NCBI RefSeq assembly: GCF_006149045.1
Contig: NZ_VBSN01000016.1
Location: forward strand, 1 to 64,000
DNA length: 64,000 nucleotides
DNA from: Dyadobacter flavalbus
GTDB lineage: Bacteria; Bacteroidota; Bacteroidia; Cytophagales; Spirosomataceae
Direction of reading: 5' to 3'
Each line of letters opens with the position of its first letter. Position 1 is the stretch's first letter. Shown one piece after another: positions 43,371 through 51,936 of this stretch. The notes beneath the pieces were generated by a model, which worked only from the letters and a program-made list of their open reading frames with translations, searched no databases and had not been told where the DNA came from. The position numbers and the translations under genes are program-made.

Positions 43371-44417
43371 TTAGCTGCGTTCCGGACGTAAACCACGTAC
43401 AGTTGATCCAGCCTGCCACATTTCCGAATCGCGCAATTCGGCCAGTTCCTCTTCCAGCTTCACACGGTAATCCGGTTGCGAGTTACGTGTAATGGAGATT
43501 TTAGCCTGCTCGCCGCTTTTTACAGAATTGTAAAGTTGTTCGAAAACAGGTTTTGTAGCATCGCGGAAAGGTTTCCACCAGTCCAGTGCACCGCGCTGTG
43601 CCGTTGTAGAGCAGTTTGCGTACATCCAGTCCATTCCGTTTTCAGCAACAAGCGGCATCAGCGATTGCGTAAGCTCTTCTACTGTTTCGTTGAATGCCTC
43701 GGATGGAGAGTGTCCGTTGGAACGAAGCACTTCATACTGTGCAGCGAAAATTCCCTGAATGGCACCCATAAGTGTTCCGCGCTCGCCGGTAAGGTCGGAA
43801 GTTACTTCACGGTAGAAATCCGTTTCAAAAAGGTAACCGGAACCTACGCCGATACCCATTGCAATGCATTTTTCACGTGCTTTGCCGGTTGCATCCTGGA
43901 AAACAGCAAATGAAGAGTTCAATCCTTTTCCTTCTACAAACAGGCGGCGCAGTGAAGTTCCCGATCCTTTTGGAGCTACAAGGTATACGTCTACGTCGGC
44001 AGGAGGAACGATTCCTGTCTGATCCTTATACGTTACACCAAAGCCGTGTGAGAAATACAATGATTTTCCGGCAGTTAAATTTGCTTTAACGGTTGGCCAT
44101 AATTCAATCTGGGCGGCGTCCGAAAGCAGGTAGCAAATGATCGTTCCTTTTGCCAGTGCTTCTTCCAGTTCAAAAAGCGTTTCGCCAGGAACCCATCCGT
44201 CTGCAACGGCTTTGTCCCATGATTTACCGCCTTTGCGTTGTCCAACGATCACGTTGAATCCGTTGTCACGCATGTTCAGGCTCTGGCCCGGACCTTGTAC
44301 GCCGTAACCGATTACAGCGATGGTTTCATTAGAAAGTACTTCGCGTGCTTTTTCAAGAGGAAATTCTTCACGGGTTACTACTTCTTCTTCGACCCCGCCG
44401 AAATTTAATTTTGCCAT
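43371..44417 (-). CDS. ilvC: Ketol-acid reductoisomerase (class I)
   Basis: IlvC isomerises and reduces acetolactate or acetohydroxybutyrate with NAD(P)H and Mg. The 348-residue short form has the Rossmann motif AVIGYGVQGPGQSLNMRDNG. The cofactor-selecting loop VGQRKGGKSW has basic and Ser residues consistent with NADPH. The metal-binding C-terminal knot includes DLTGERGTLMGAIQGIFAAQYE and MDWMYANCSTTAQRGA. It lies 67 nt after ilvN. Confidence 0.95.
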   Translation of the reverse strand: MAKLNFGGVEEEVVTREEFPLEKAREVLSNETIAVIGYGVQGPGQSLNMRDNGFNVIVGQRKGGKSWDKAVADGWVPGETLFELEEALAKGTIICYLLSDAAQIELWPTVKANLTAGKSLYFSHGFGVTYKDQTGIVPPADVDVYLVAPKGSGTSLRRLFVEGKGLNSSFAVFQDATGKAREKCIAMGIGVGSGYLFETDFYREVTSDLTGERGTLMGAIQGIFAAQYEVLRSNGHSPSEAFNETVEELTQSLMPLVAENGMDWMYANCSTTAQRGALDWWKPFRDATKPVFEQLYNSVKSGEQAKISITRNSQPDYRVKLEEELAELRDSEMWQAGSTVRGLRPERS

Positions 44418-44484
44418 TGATTATTGGATTGGATTAATTTGATTTACTACGAATTAAAAAACAATACTACTAAAAATTACAGGA

Positions 44485-45018
44485 TTACTGATAATACTCC
44501 CACTCTGCTTCCGGAAGATAATCCACAAGCGTTTGAGGCGACTTGCTCACCGCAACCCTTCCCGATCTTACAAATTCCAGGATTTCATGCGGCTTGATGT
44601 AATCAAAAAATTCAAAGATTTCTTCTTCTGTTCCCGTCTTCTGGATAATGACGTAAGTAAGATGCCAGTAAACGACCCATGCTTTATAAACCTTGTTGAT
44701 GGTTTCAATATCCAGCGGTTTTGCACCGATCGGCGTTGAAATCTTGAACAATGCGATTTCGTTATAAACAATATCGTTGTTGAGATAACCGAAAACGGCA
44801 AGTACTTCTATTACCTTCCGGATCTGGCGGACGAGCTTTTCAACTGCATCGCGGGATTCGTGACGGATCACAATCGTAAAACGTGAAATTCCCTTGCGTT
44901 CGGTTTCGGAAACGGTAAGGCTTTCAATATTAATGCGGCGGCGTGTCAGGATTGTTGTAATCTTGTTAAGAATACCAATCGTGTTTTCAGTAAAGACACA
45001 AATCGTGTAAGTTGTCAT
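44485..45018 (-). CDS. ilvN: Acetolactate synthase small (regulatory) subunit
   Basis: This is a 177-residue ACT-domain subunit that stimulates IlvB and confers feedback inhibition. The N-terminal ACT domain reads YTICVFTENTIGILNKITTI and RRINIESLTVSETE. The second half is the IlvH-type C-terminal domain. It starts 17 nt after ilvB, as usual. The regulatory domain looks intact, so valine-type inhibition is expected. Confidence 0.93.
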   Translation of the reverse strand: MTTYTICVFTENTIGILNKITTILTRRRINIESLTVSETERKGISRFTIVIRHESRDAVEKLVRQIRKVIEVLAVFGYLNNDIVYNEIALFKISTPIGAKPLDIETINKVYKAWVVYWHLTYVIIQKTGTEEEIFEFFDYIKPHEILEFVRSGRVAVSKSPQTLVDYLPEAEWEYYQ

Positions 45019-45035
45019 GACTACTTTTATTTAAA

Positions 45036-46796
45036 TCATTCTAATCTGATATCGGCCACGCAAGCTCCTGTCGGAACCATCGGGAATACGTTTTCCTCTT
45101 TTTCAACAAGTACTTCCAGCAAGTAAGGCTTGTCGGAAGCCAGCATTTTGTCCAGCGACTCGTTCAGTTCTTCTCTGGACCCGCACGTATGTCCGTCGAT
45201 TCCGAAGCCTTTGGCAATCGTTATAAAATCAGGATTCTGAAGTTCCACAAACGAATAGCGTTTCTGATGAAAAAGCTGCTGCCATTGTCTTACCATTCCC
45301 AAAAAGTTATTGTTCAGAATGATGATTTTCACCGGCAGTCCGCTTTGCGCAATGGTTCCGAGCTCCTGAATGGTCATCTGGAAACAGCCGTCACCGATCA
45401 TTGCCACCACTTCCCGCTCAGGCGCGCCCACTTTGGCCCCGAACGCAGCAGGCAAAGCAAAACCCATTGTTCCCAGTCCGCCCGAAGTAATGAACGAATT
45501 CGGTTTTTTGAACTCATAATAACGTGCAGTCATCATCTGATGCTGGCCAACGTCCGCAACGATCACCGCTTCGCCTTTTGTTTTATCTGAAAGCTTACGG
45601 ATCACTTCGGCCATTTTTATTTTCTCCGTTGTAGGAGCCAATTCAGGCTTAGTAATCTTTTCATATTCAATGACATCGAATTTCTTGAATTCGGCACGCC
45701 ATGCTTCATGTCTGTTTTCTTTCAAAAGCGGCAGCAGCATTTCAAGTGCTTTCTTCGCATCGCCTACAACCGGCGCATCGGCCTTCACGATTTTGTCGAT
45801 TTCGGCAGGATCTATTTCAATGTGAACTACTTTTGCCTGCTTTGCATAACGCGTGAGATCCCCGGTTACACGGTCGTCAAAGCGCATTCCGATGGCAATA
45901 ATGACATCACATTGATTGGTAAGCACATTCGTTCCGTAATTGCCGTGCATACCCAGCCAGCCTACATAGTTCGGATGGTCAACGGAAACAGAAGATAAAC
46001 CCAGTAATGTAGATGCTGCCGGAACATCCGTTTTTTCGATAAACGCCAGCAGCTCCTGTTCAGCATTGGCAATCTGCACGCCATGGCCCACGAAAAGAAA
46101 CGGGCGTTTTGCTTCATTGATCAGTTTTGCGGCAGCTTCCACCTGATGCTGTTTCGGAGCAAGGCGCGGGCGATAGCTGATCAGACTTTCGCATTTTTTA
46201 TAGGAATATGATTTTGACATCAGTTCCTGCTGCGCATTTTTGGTTATATCAATCAAAACAGGTCCCGGACGGCCGGATTTTGCTATGTAAAACGCTTTGG
46301 CCATAATTTCAGGAATTTCATCAGCTCTTGTAATCTGATAATTCCATTTTGTGATCGGGATGGTTATACCGATTACATCCGTTTCCTGAAAAGCATCGGT
46401 TCCCAGCAAATGCGCCGCAACTTGTCCGATCACGCATACCATAGGCGTGGAGTCGATGATAGCATCTGCAATTCCCGTTACCATATTGGTAGCGCCCGGC
46501 CCGGAAGTAACGAGACAAACACCTACTTTACCGGTCATTCTGGCAAAGCCTTCCGCCGCATGTGCAGCGCCCTGTTCGTGACGGACCAGAATATGATTGA
46601 TTTGATCCTGATAATCATAAATGGCATCGTAAACCGGCATAATGGCTCCTCCGGGATATCCGAAGATCGTTTCCACATCTTCCTCAATCAATGAGCGGAT
46701 CAGCGCATGCGAACCGTTGATAAGTTCAGGTTTGTCAATCGAAACCTTGGGCTCAGCGACCAGTATTGTTTGTGTTTGATTTTCATTGAATTCCAT
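45036..46796 (-). CDS. ilvB: Acetolactate synthase large (catalytic) subunit
   Basis: IlvB makes acetolactate from two pyruvates, or acetohydroxybutyrate from pyruvate and 2-ketobutyrate. The 586-residue ThDP enzyme has the catalytic Glu region LVRHEQGAAHAAEG, LVTSGPGATNMVTG, FAD-domain sequences, and the ThDP/Mg motif AMIGDGCFQMTIQEL to NNNFLGMVRQWQ. It starts 57 nt after ilvD in a clear operon. Confidence 0.95.
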   Translation of the reverse strand: MEFNENQTQTILVAEPKVSIDKPELINGSHALIRSLIEEDVETIFGYPGGAIMPVYDAIYDYQDQINHILVRHEQGAAHAAEGFARMTGKVGVCLVTSGPGATNMVTGIADAIIDSTPMVCVIGQVAAHLLGTDAFQETDVIGITIPITKWNYQITRADEIPEIMAKAFYIAKSGRPGPVLIDITKNAQQELMSKSYSYKKCESLISYRPRLAPKQHQVEAAAKLINEAKRPFLFVGHGVQIANAEQELLAFIEKTDVPAASTLLGLSSVSVDHPNYVGWLGMHGNYGTNVLTNQCDVIIAIGMRFDDRVTGDLTRYAKQAKVVHIEIDPAEIDKIVKADAPVVGDAKKALEMLLPLLKENRHEAWRAEFKKFDVIEYEKITKPELAPTTEKIKMAEVIRKLSDKTKGEAVIVADVGQHQMMTARYYEFKKPNSFITSGGLGTMGFALPAAFGAKVGAPEREVVAMIGDGCFQMTIQELGTIAQSGLPVKIIILNNNFLGMVRQWQQLFHQKRYSFVELQNPDFITIAKGFGIDGHTCGSREELNESLDKMLASDKPYLLEVLVEKEENVFPMVPTGACVADIRLE

Positions 46797-46853
46797 GACC
46801 TGTCTTTTTATTTAGTCCGATGAATTTTCTGGATTTTGTATTGTCAGCTGCTG

Positions 46854-48539
46854 CTATGCCTCGTCCGTCACACAGCCTTCGCTTGCCGACTTTACGGTTC
46901 TGATATATCTTCCCAGCATTCCTTTAGTAAACCGTGGTGCAGGCTGCACCCATGCTGCTTTCCGGGAAGCCATTTCCTCGTCCGTAATATGCAATGTAAG
47001 CTGGCGGGTATTTGCATCAATGCTGATCCTGTCACCATCTTTTACCAAGGCAATCGGACCGCCGTCAAAAGCTTCCGGTGTAATATGCCCTACAACAAAA
47101 CCGTGTGTTCCGCCTGAAAAACGGCCATCTGTGATCAATGCGATTTTATCACCCAAACCGGCGCCGATTACGGCAGAAGTCGGTTTCAGCATTTCCGACA
47201 TGCCCGGGCCGCCTTTTGGGCCTGCATTGCGGATTACAACAACATGGCCGGGCTTGATTTCACCATTTGCCAAAGCAGAAATAATTTCCGACTCGTGCTC
47301 GCATATTTTTGCTTCACCGCTGAAAGTCATTCCTTCTTTACCGGTTATTTTGGCAACTGCACCGGTAGGCGCCAGGTTTCCGTACATAACCTGTATATGT
47401 CCGCTCGGTTTCATTGGCTCTTCAAGCGGGAATACAATTTTCTGTGTTTCAAAATTCAGATCAGGCGCTTCCGCAAGGTCTTCCGCCAGCGTTCTGCCTG
47501 TTACCGTTATACAGTCTCCGTGAATCAGACCTTTGGAATACAGATATTTCATGACCGCCGGAACACCACCGATTCCAAGCAGATCTTCCATATAGTACTT
47601 TCCGCTTGGCTTCAGATCCGCAATGAACGGAGTGCGATCCGAAATTTCCTGAATATCATCCAAAGTCAGCGAAAGGCCTGCCGAACGTGCAATCGCAAGA
47701 AAATGCAGCGCCGCATTGGTAGAACCGCCTAGTGCCATCACGAGTGTCAGGGCATTTTCAAGCGACTTTTTGGTAATGATATCTTTTGGCGTAATATTCA
47801 GTTCCAGCAACTTTTTCATTGCTGTTCCTATCTTTTTGCACTCTTCCTGCTTGCCTTCATGCGTGGCCGGATACGAACTGCTGAAAGGAAGGCTCAATCC
47901 CATAGCTTCTATGGATGCAGCCATTGTATTGGCCGTATACATCCCGCCGCAGGCACCTTGGCCCGGAATCGAGTTCTGGATTACACCTTTAAAATCTTCG
48001 TCTGAAATGTTGTTTGCAAACTTTTTACCCAGTGCTTCAAACGCCGAAACAATATCCAGTTTCTGACCTTTATAATGCCCCGAACGGATGGTTCCGCCAT
48101 ATACCATAATGGCTGGTCTGTCGAGCCTGGCCATGGCCATTACTGCGCCGGGCATGTTTTTGTCACAACCAACGACAGCAATTACACCGTCGTACCATTG
48201 AGCAGAAACAACCGTTTCAATCGAATCGGCAATGATATCGCGGCTTGGCAGCGAATAACGCATGCCGTCGTTGCCATTGGTCATTCCGTCGGAAACACCG
48301 ATTGTATTAAAGATCAGACCAACCATATCATTTGCCGTAACACCCTGCTTTACATAAACGGAAAGTCCGTTCAGGTGCATGTTGCAGGGATTTCCTTCGT
48401 AACCCGTACTGGCAATTCCGATTTGTGGCTTGGCAAGATCTTCCTCTTTCAGTCCGATGCCGTACAGCATTGCCTGTGCAGCCGGGTTTGTAACTTCCTG
48501 GGTAAGGGTTTTTGAAAATTTGTTCAGTTCAGTCGCCAT
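46854..48539 (-). CDS. ilvD: Dihydroxy-acid dehydratase
   Basis: IlvD dehydrates dihydroxy-isovalerate and -methylvalerate to the 2-keto acids. The 561-residue protein has iron-sulfur cysteines in [26 protein letters not shown] and early GNPCNMH, and the C-terminal [22 protein letters not shown]. It is the first structural gene of the ilv operon. A leader peptide and attenuator occupy the upstream 130 nt. Confidence 0.95.
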   Translation of the reverse strand: MATELNKFSKTLTQEVTNPAAQAMLYGIGLKEEDLAKPQIGIASTGYEGNPCNMHLNGLSVYVKQGVTANDMVGLIFNTIGVSDGMTNGNDGMRYSLPSRDIIADSIETVVSAQWYDGVIAVVGCDKNMPGAVMAMARLDRPAIMVYGGTIRSGHYKGQKLDIVSAFEALGKKFANNISDEDFKGVIQNSIPGQGACGGMYTANTMAASIEAMGLSLPFSSSYPATHEGKQEECKKIGTAMKKLLELNITPKDIITKKSLENALTLVMALGGSTNAALHFLAIARSAGLSLTLDDIQEISDRTPFIADLKPSGKYYMEDLLGIGGVPAVMKYLYSKGLIHGDCITVTGRTLAEDLAEAPDLNFETQKIVFPLEEPMKPSGHIQVMYGNLAPTGAVAKITGKEGMTFSGEAKICEHESEIISALANGEIKPGHVVVIRNAGPKGGPGMSEMLKPTSAVIGAGLGDKIALITDGRFSGGTHGFVVGHITPEAFDGGPIALVKDGDRISIDANTRQLTLHITDEEMASRKAAWVQPAPRFTKGMLGRYIRTVKSASEGCVTDEA

Positions 48540-48560
48540 TGGTGAATTTTTGTTATAAAT

Positions 48561-48593
48561 AAAAACACCTCACTCTTTGCCGTGAGTGAGGTG
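48561..48593 (-). terminator. ilv attenuator terminator
   Basis: On the minus strand CACCTCACTC (48584-48593) pairs with GAGTGAGGTG (48566-48575) around an 8-nt loop and runs straight into TTTTTATTTAT. It ends 22 nt before the ilvD start. Alternative pairing of its left side with the segment just after the leader peptide would prevent this fold. Confidence 0.88.
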
Positions 48594-48633
48594 CCAGATA
48601 TATGCTGTCATCCCACTCACGCCTTTGACGTGA
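48581..48633 (-). promoter_or_regulatory. ilv antiterminator and pause hairpin
   Basis: Three competing segments can be read on the minus strand. Segment 1 TCACG (48629-48633, in the last leader codons) pairs with CGTGA. Segment 2 CGTGAGTG (48614-48621, containing the leader stop) pairs either with segment 1 or with segment 3. Segment 3 CACTCACG (48581-48588) pairs perfectly with segment 2 over 8 bp. Since segment 3 is part of the terminator, 2:3 and 3:4 are mutually exclusive. Confidence 0.8.
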
Positions 48634-48670
48634 CCAAAATGGATAAGAGAGTAATTGCAAACAGTTTCAT
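48617..48670 (-). CDS. ilv leader peptide
   Basis: ATG 48670 opens the 17-residue peptide MKLFAITLLSILVTSKA with TGA at 48617-48619. It has four Leu, two Ile, one Val and two Thr, packed at residues 6-14. That is the composition expected of a multivalent ilv leader such as that of the enteric ilvGMEDA operon, though the sequence is different. The stop codon lies within attenuator segment 2. No Shine-Dalgarno is seen, as usual for the phylum. It is too short to be found by ordinary gene prediction. Confidence 0.85.
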   Translation of the reverse strand: MKLFAITLLSILVTSKA

Positions 48671-48680
48671 GAGAATTACA

Positions 48681-48733
48681 CTAACAGTTAATAGCGGAAT
48701 ACTAAATTGCAGCGAAATTTCGCTAACTGTTAG
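48681..48733. promoter_or_regulatory. Inverted repeat and shared 19-nt box before the ilv leader
   Basis: CTAACAGTTA (48681-48690) and TAACTGTTAG (48724-48733) are exact inverted copies. Next to the second copy is the palindrome AGCGAAATTTCGCT (48711-48724). The stretch 48712-48730 is identical to 34656-34674 before the leu leader. It may be an operator that coordinates both transcripts. The rest of the 344-bp ilvD-murQ gap holds only promoter-like sequence. Confidence 0.6.
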
Positions 48734-48853
48734 TATTTGATACAAATTAGAAGGGTATCTTTTTATTTTCCAAACATTAACATGATTATTTGACAATATT
48801 CTATGATAAATACCAAATTTATCCTTGGTAAAGAATAGTAATCGGAAAACATT

Positions 48854-48861
48854 TATTTTTG
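48854..48861 (+). promoter_or_regulatory. Candidate murQ -7 element
   Basis: TATTTTTG is an exact TAnnTTTG match, 22 nt before the murQ start. No -33 TTG at proper spacing. Confidence 0.4.
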
Positions 48862-48883
48862 ATTTATTAAAATCGCCATTCAA

Positions 48884-49693
48884 ATGATGACAACAGAATC
48901 GCCTTCCAGCTATAATGATCTGGAAAAAATGAGCGTCAAAGACATTTTGACCTCCATTAATACAGAAGACCAAACAGTTCCGAACGCAGTTCAAAAATCA
49001 ATTCCGCAGATTGAAGCGCTGGTTTCGCAGATTGTTCCGCGTATGAAGAAAGGCGGACGGCTGTTTTACATCGGCGCAGGAACAAGCGGAAGGCTCGGAG
49101 TCGTGGATGCTTCCGAATGCCCGCCAACTTTTGGTGTTCCTTTTGATCTGGTTGTAGGAATAATTGCAGGCGGCGACACGGCCATCCGAAAAGCGGTGGA
49201 AAATGCAGAAGACGACTGGAATCAGGCGTGGATTGATCTTGCTGTTTACAAGCCGAATGCGAACGATACATTAATCGGAATAGCAGCTTCGGGAAGAACG
49301 CCTTATGTAATCGGCGGCCTGAATGAAGCGCGGAAAGCAGGCCTGCTCACCGGATGCGTTGTGTGCAATGACGGTTCGGCAGTGGCAAAAGCAGCGGAAT
49401 TTCCCGTGGAAGTCGTTGTAGGTCCTGAATTTCTGACAGGAAGTACACGGATGAAAGCCGGAACAGCTCAAAAATTGGTGCTGAACATGATTTCAACCGC
49501 AGTGATGATCCGGCTTGGAAAGGTAAAAGGCAATAAGATGGTCGATATGCAGCTGACGAATGAAAAACTTGTAAACCGGGCCCTGAAAATGATTACAGAT
49601 GAAATAAATGTGTCACCGGAAGAAGCAGAATCGCTTTTGAATGAATACGGAAGTGTACGGGCCTCCATTGAAGCATACGGAAAACAGGCTTAA
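48884..49693 (+). CDS. murQ: N-acetylmuramic acid 6-phosphate etherase
   Basis: MurQ cleaves the lactyl ether of MurNAc-6-phosphate, giving GlcNAc-6-phosphate and D-lactate, in cell-wall recycling. The 269-residue SIS-domain protein has the family motif YIGAGTSGRLGVVDASECPPTFG and later LTGSTRMKAGTAQKLVLNM. The catalytic Glu lies in DASECPP. It is slightly shorter than E. coli MurQ (298). It stands alone, divergent from ilvD, with no murP or anmK neighbour. Confidence 0.93.
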   Translation: MMTTESPSSYNDLEKMSVKDILTSINTEDQTVPNAVQKSIPQIEALVSQIVPRMKKGGRLFYIGAGTSGRLGVVDASECPPTFGVPFDLVVGIIAGGDTAIRKAVENAEDDWNQAWIDLAVYKPNANDTLIGIAASGRTPYVIGGLNEARKAGLLTGCVVCNDGSAVAKAAEFPVEVVVGPEFLTGSTRMKAGTAQKLVLNMISTAVMIRLGKVKGNKMVDMQLTNEKLVNRALKMITDEINVSPEEAESLLNEYGSVRASIEAYGKQA

Positions 49694-49715
49694 ATAATTA
49701 AAAGTAAAAAGTGAA

Positions 49716-49770
49716 AAATAAAAAGGGATGAAATCAGAGCACAGCTGCTGATATTCATCCCTTTTTATTT
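49716..49770. terminator. Bidirectional terminator
   Basis: A 17-bp stem (AAATAAAAAGGGATGAA with its complement) and a 21-nt loop lie between the convergent murQ and NIPSNAP genes. T runs follow the GGGATG core on both strands. Confidence 0.85.
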
Positions 49771-49784
49771 AAACTCTGAACTGA

Positions 49785-50573
49785 TTAGATATCTGAGTAC
49801 TCAGCCGGATGTAAAAACAGCGTTACATTTTTAGAAACATTATTCTGATACTCAGGCATTGATTTTACTTTTCCCCATTCTGCATCATCACCGAAAGATT
49901 TCCAGTGTGCATCGCGGGAAGCCTTGTCAGAAAATGTGGTCATATACATCAGGTTTGGCATGGTTGCGCCGGCAATAACTTCTGCATAAAACACGGCATT
50001 GAATCCCAGACGATCAAAAATCCCGACTTCATTGCCATCATTGAACATCTTTACTTTATTCCGGTAAATCTTTTCAGTATGGCCTTCATAACTTCTCAGC
50101 TCGTAAATACGCTCGCTTTTCGGTGAAGTCAGATTGGGTTTTTTCATCATAGGCGCTTTTTCAAAAGCCTGCAGAACCGTTGATTTAATGCGTACGTAAG
50201 GCGGATTTTTATACTCGGCATCAATGTAATCCTTTCCGGCTGAAAGGTAAGCGGCATCTTTTTCCAGCGTTTTCGGAAGCGATACAAGCTGATCGAGTGA
50301 CTTTAATGGTGTAAAAACATAAATCAGTTTTCCTGCGGACGTATCCGATTCAACGGGCATGAAAACACCGATATTTTTGATACCTGCGCGGTGCATGGCG
50401 GGAATGTAGGCATCTTTCAGATAGCTTTCCACACGTGCAAGCTGTTCCGGCCCTTTCAGCTGATACATTTTTATTTCATAATACTCTCTTTTTGGCTTGG
50501 CTGCAACGGCATTTAAAGTAATCGCTAAGAAGAAAAGGGTAACGATAAGGTTTAGTTTGGAAAACTTAATCAT
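49785..50573 (-). CDS. Exported NIPSNAP-family protein
   Basis: From ATG 50573 the protein has 262 residues. A signal peptide (hydrophobic 7-22, ending AVAA) precedes two NIPSNAP-like ferredoxin-fold modules. One begins REYYEIKMYQLKGPEQLARVESYL (about 30-130). The other begins RIYELRSYEGHTEKIYRNKVKMF (about 157-260). Such two-domain exported versions are frequent in Cytophagales; the function is unknown. It is followed by a two-way terminator. Confidence 0.8.
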   Translation of the reverse strand: MIKFSKLNLIVTLFFLAITLNAVAAKPKREYYEIKMYQLKGPEQLARVESYLKDAYIPAMHRAGIKNIGVFMPVESDTSAGKLIYVFTPLKSLDQLVSLPKTLEKDAAYLSAGKDYIDAEYKNPPYVRIKSTVLQAFEKAPMMKKPNLTSPKSERIYELRSYEGHTEKIYRNKVKMFNDGNEVGIFDRLGFNAVFYAEVIAGATMPNLMYMTTFSDKASRDAHWKSFGDDAEWGKVKSMPEYQNNVSKNVTLFLHPAEYSDI

Positions 50574-50680
50574 GTTAATCAACAATTTATAAATTATGGA
50601 TAGTTTTTGAAATAGACAAAGGCATTTTAAAGCCTCGTTTACCCAAAAAAATCATACCTAAATTCATCGGATTGACAGAT

Positions 50681-51712
50681 TCAGAATTTCGGACAGGAAA
50701 GCTGCCTCTTGCTGCTCTTGTGTCGTTTCGGTTTCGGATCAAGCGGAGCAAACACGTAAGACAAGGAAATTTCATGCGCACCGCCGCTGCTTGCGCCCAA
50801 AGTTGAAATCGTCAGGTCATAACTGTAACCGATTGAAAACTTGTCCTGACGGAAACCTGCAAGAAAAACCAGCGATTCGTGATTGTTTATATTCTTTTCA
50901 TACTTTTTGAAAGGAATACCGCGGTACCATGCGCCCAGAACCAGCGGTTCAATAGTTACGTACATGCCGGCATCAAACTGATCGTATTTTCCCTGTTTTT
51001 TGTACATAATCGCAGGTGAAATCGTTTTTTCCTTGTCAATTTCATCACCCAGGAAAGTATATCCGGCAAACGGAATCCTCAAACCGGCCTGCAGACTCGC
51101 TTTTACCGGCAAACGTGCTTGGGACAAAGAGGAAAAAGCCTGATTCGGCCTGTTTAAATGATGTGCCGAAACCCCCGCCCAGTACCAGTCCGAATACAGC
51201 ATTGCACCCGTTCCGAAATCTGCATAAAAAACATTGGGGCCGCCTTGTGCAAACGGATCTTCGGAAGGCTGTCCGGTAAGTCCGCCGTTGTCATACTGGT
51301 CACCGAAAGTCAGCCCGAAATAATCGAGTGTACGGGAAGCAAAACCGCCCTGTATGCCAAGACGCAAAGATGTCAGTTCATTCAGCTGGATCTGATAGGA
51401 ATACTGCAATGCCAGTTCGGTTGATTTCAGGTTTCCCAAACCCTGGCTGTCCATGGTTACAAGTACGCCGAGCCCGCTGTTATAATTGGGAAGAAATACA
51501 TCTCCGCCAAACGTCGTTGTTACAAAATTTGCTGAAAGCGACGGCCACTGGTTCCGGTAATTGATCGTTGCCCGCGGCGCCAGCGCCCCGCCTGCGAGTG
51601 CAGGGTTAAGGTAAAGCGGATTGGCATAAAACTGGGAAAACTGCGGGTCCTGACTCCAACCTTTAAGGCCGGACAGTGTCAGTATAAACAGGAAAAGTAA
51701 ACACTTGGTCAT
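50681..51712 (-). CDS. PorP/SprF family type IX secretion protein
   Basis: This is a 343-residue outer-membrane protein with a signal peptide (MTKCLLFLFILTLSGLKGWS). The family-typical start DPQFSQFYANPLYLNPALAG follows. Later segments repeat barrel patterns, with FSIGYSYDLTISTLGASSGGAHEISLSYVF near the end as in PorP/SprF. These proteins bind particular type B cargo proteins on the cell surface. The divergent neighbour carries a type B-like C-terminus, making it the probable client. Confidence 0.88.
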   Translation of the reverse strand: MTKCLLFLFILTLSGLKGWSQDPQFSQFYANPLYLNPALAGGALAPRATINYRNQWPSLSANFVTTTFGGDVFLPNYNSGLGVLVTMDSQGLGNLKSTELALQYSYQIQLNELTSLRLGIQGGFASRTLDYFGLTFGDQYDNGGLTGQPSEDPFAQGGPNVFYADFGTGAMLYSDWYWAGVSAHHLNRPNQAFSSLSQARLPVKASLQAGLRIPFAGYTFLGDEIDKEKTISPAIMYKKQGKYDQFDAGMYVTIEPLVLGAWYRGIPFKKYEKNINNHESLVFLAGFRQDKFSIGYSYDLTISTLGASSGGAHEISLSYVFAPLDPKPKRHKSSKRQLSCPKF

Positions 51713-51936
51713 AAATTTTTATTGAATACCGCACTTTAAAAGCGGTTGGATAACAGGCAAAAAACAATTACAAATTTAAATTCACAAAATATCATCAAAT
51801 TGCGTACTGATATTCAAATTAGAGTGCTTTTAACGACATTACCGCACAAAATTTTAATATTTTATTTTCGTTAGTAAAGTCGGGTAAACTGAATATCAAA
51901 TGTGGTGGACAGGGGTGTTTGAACAAGTAACGAAAC

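Noticed and set aside
48671-48994. Upstream extension of the ilv leader frame into a 125-codon frame overlapping murQ
   Set aside because: The upstream part runs antisense through murQ and a promoter region; only the last 17 codons from ATG 48670 fit a leader peptide.
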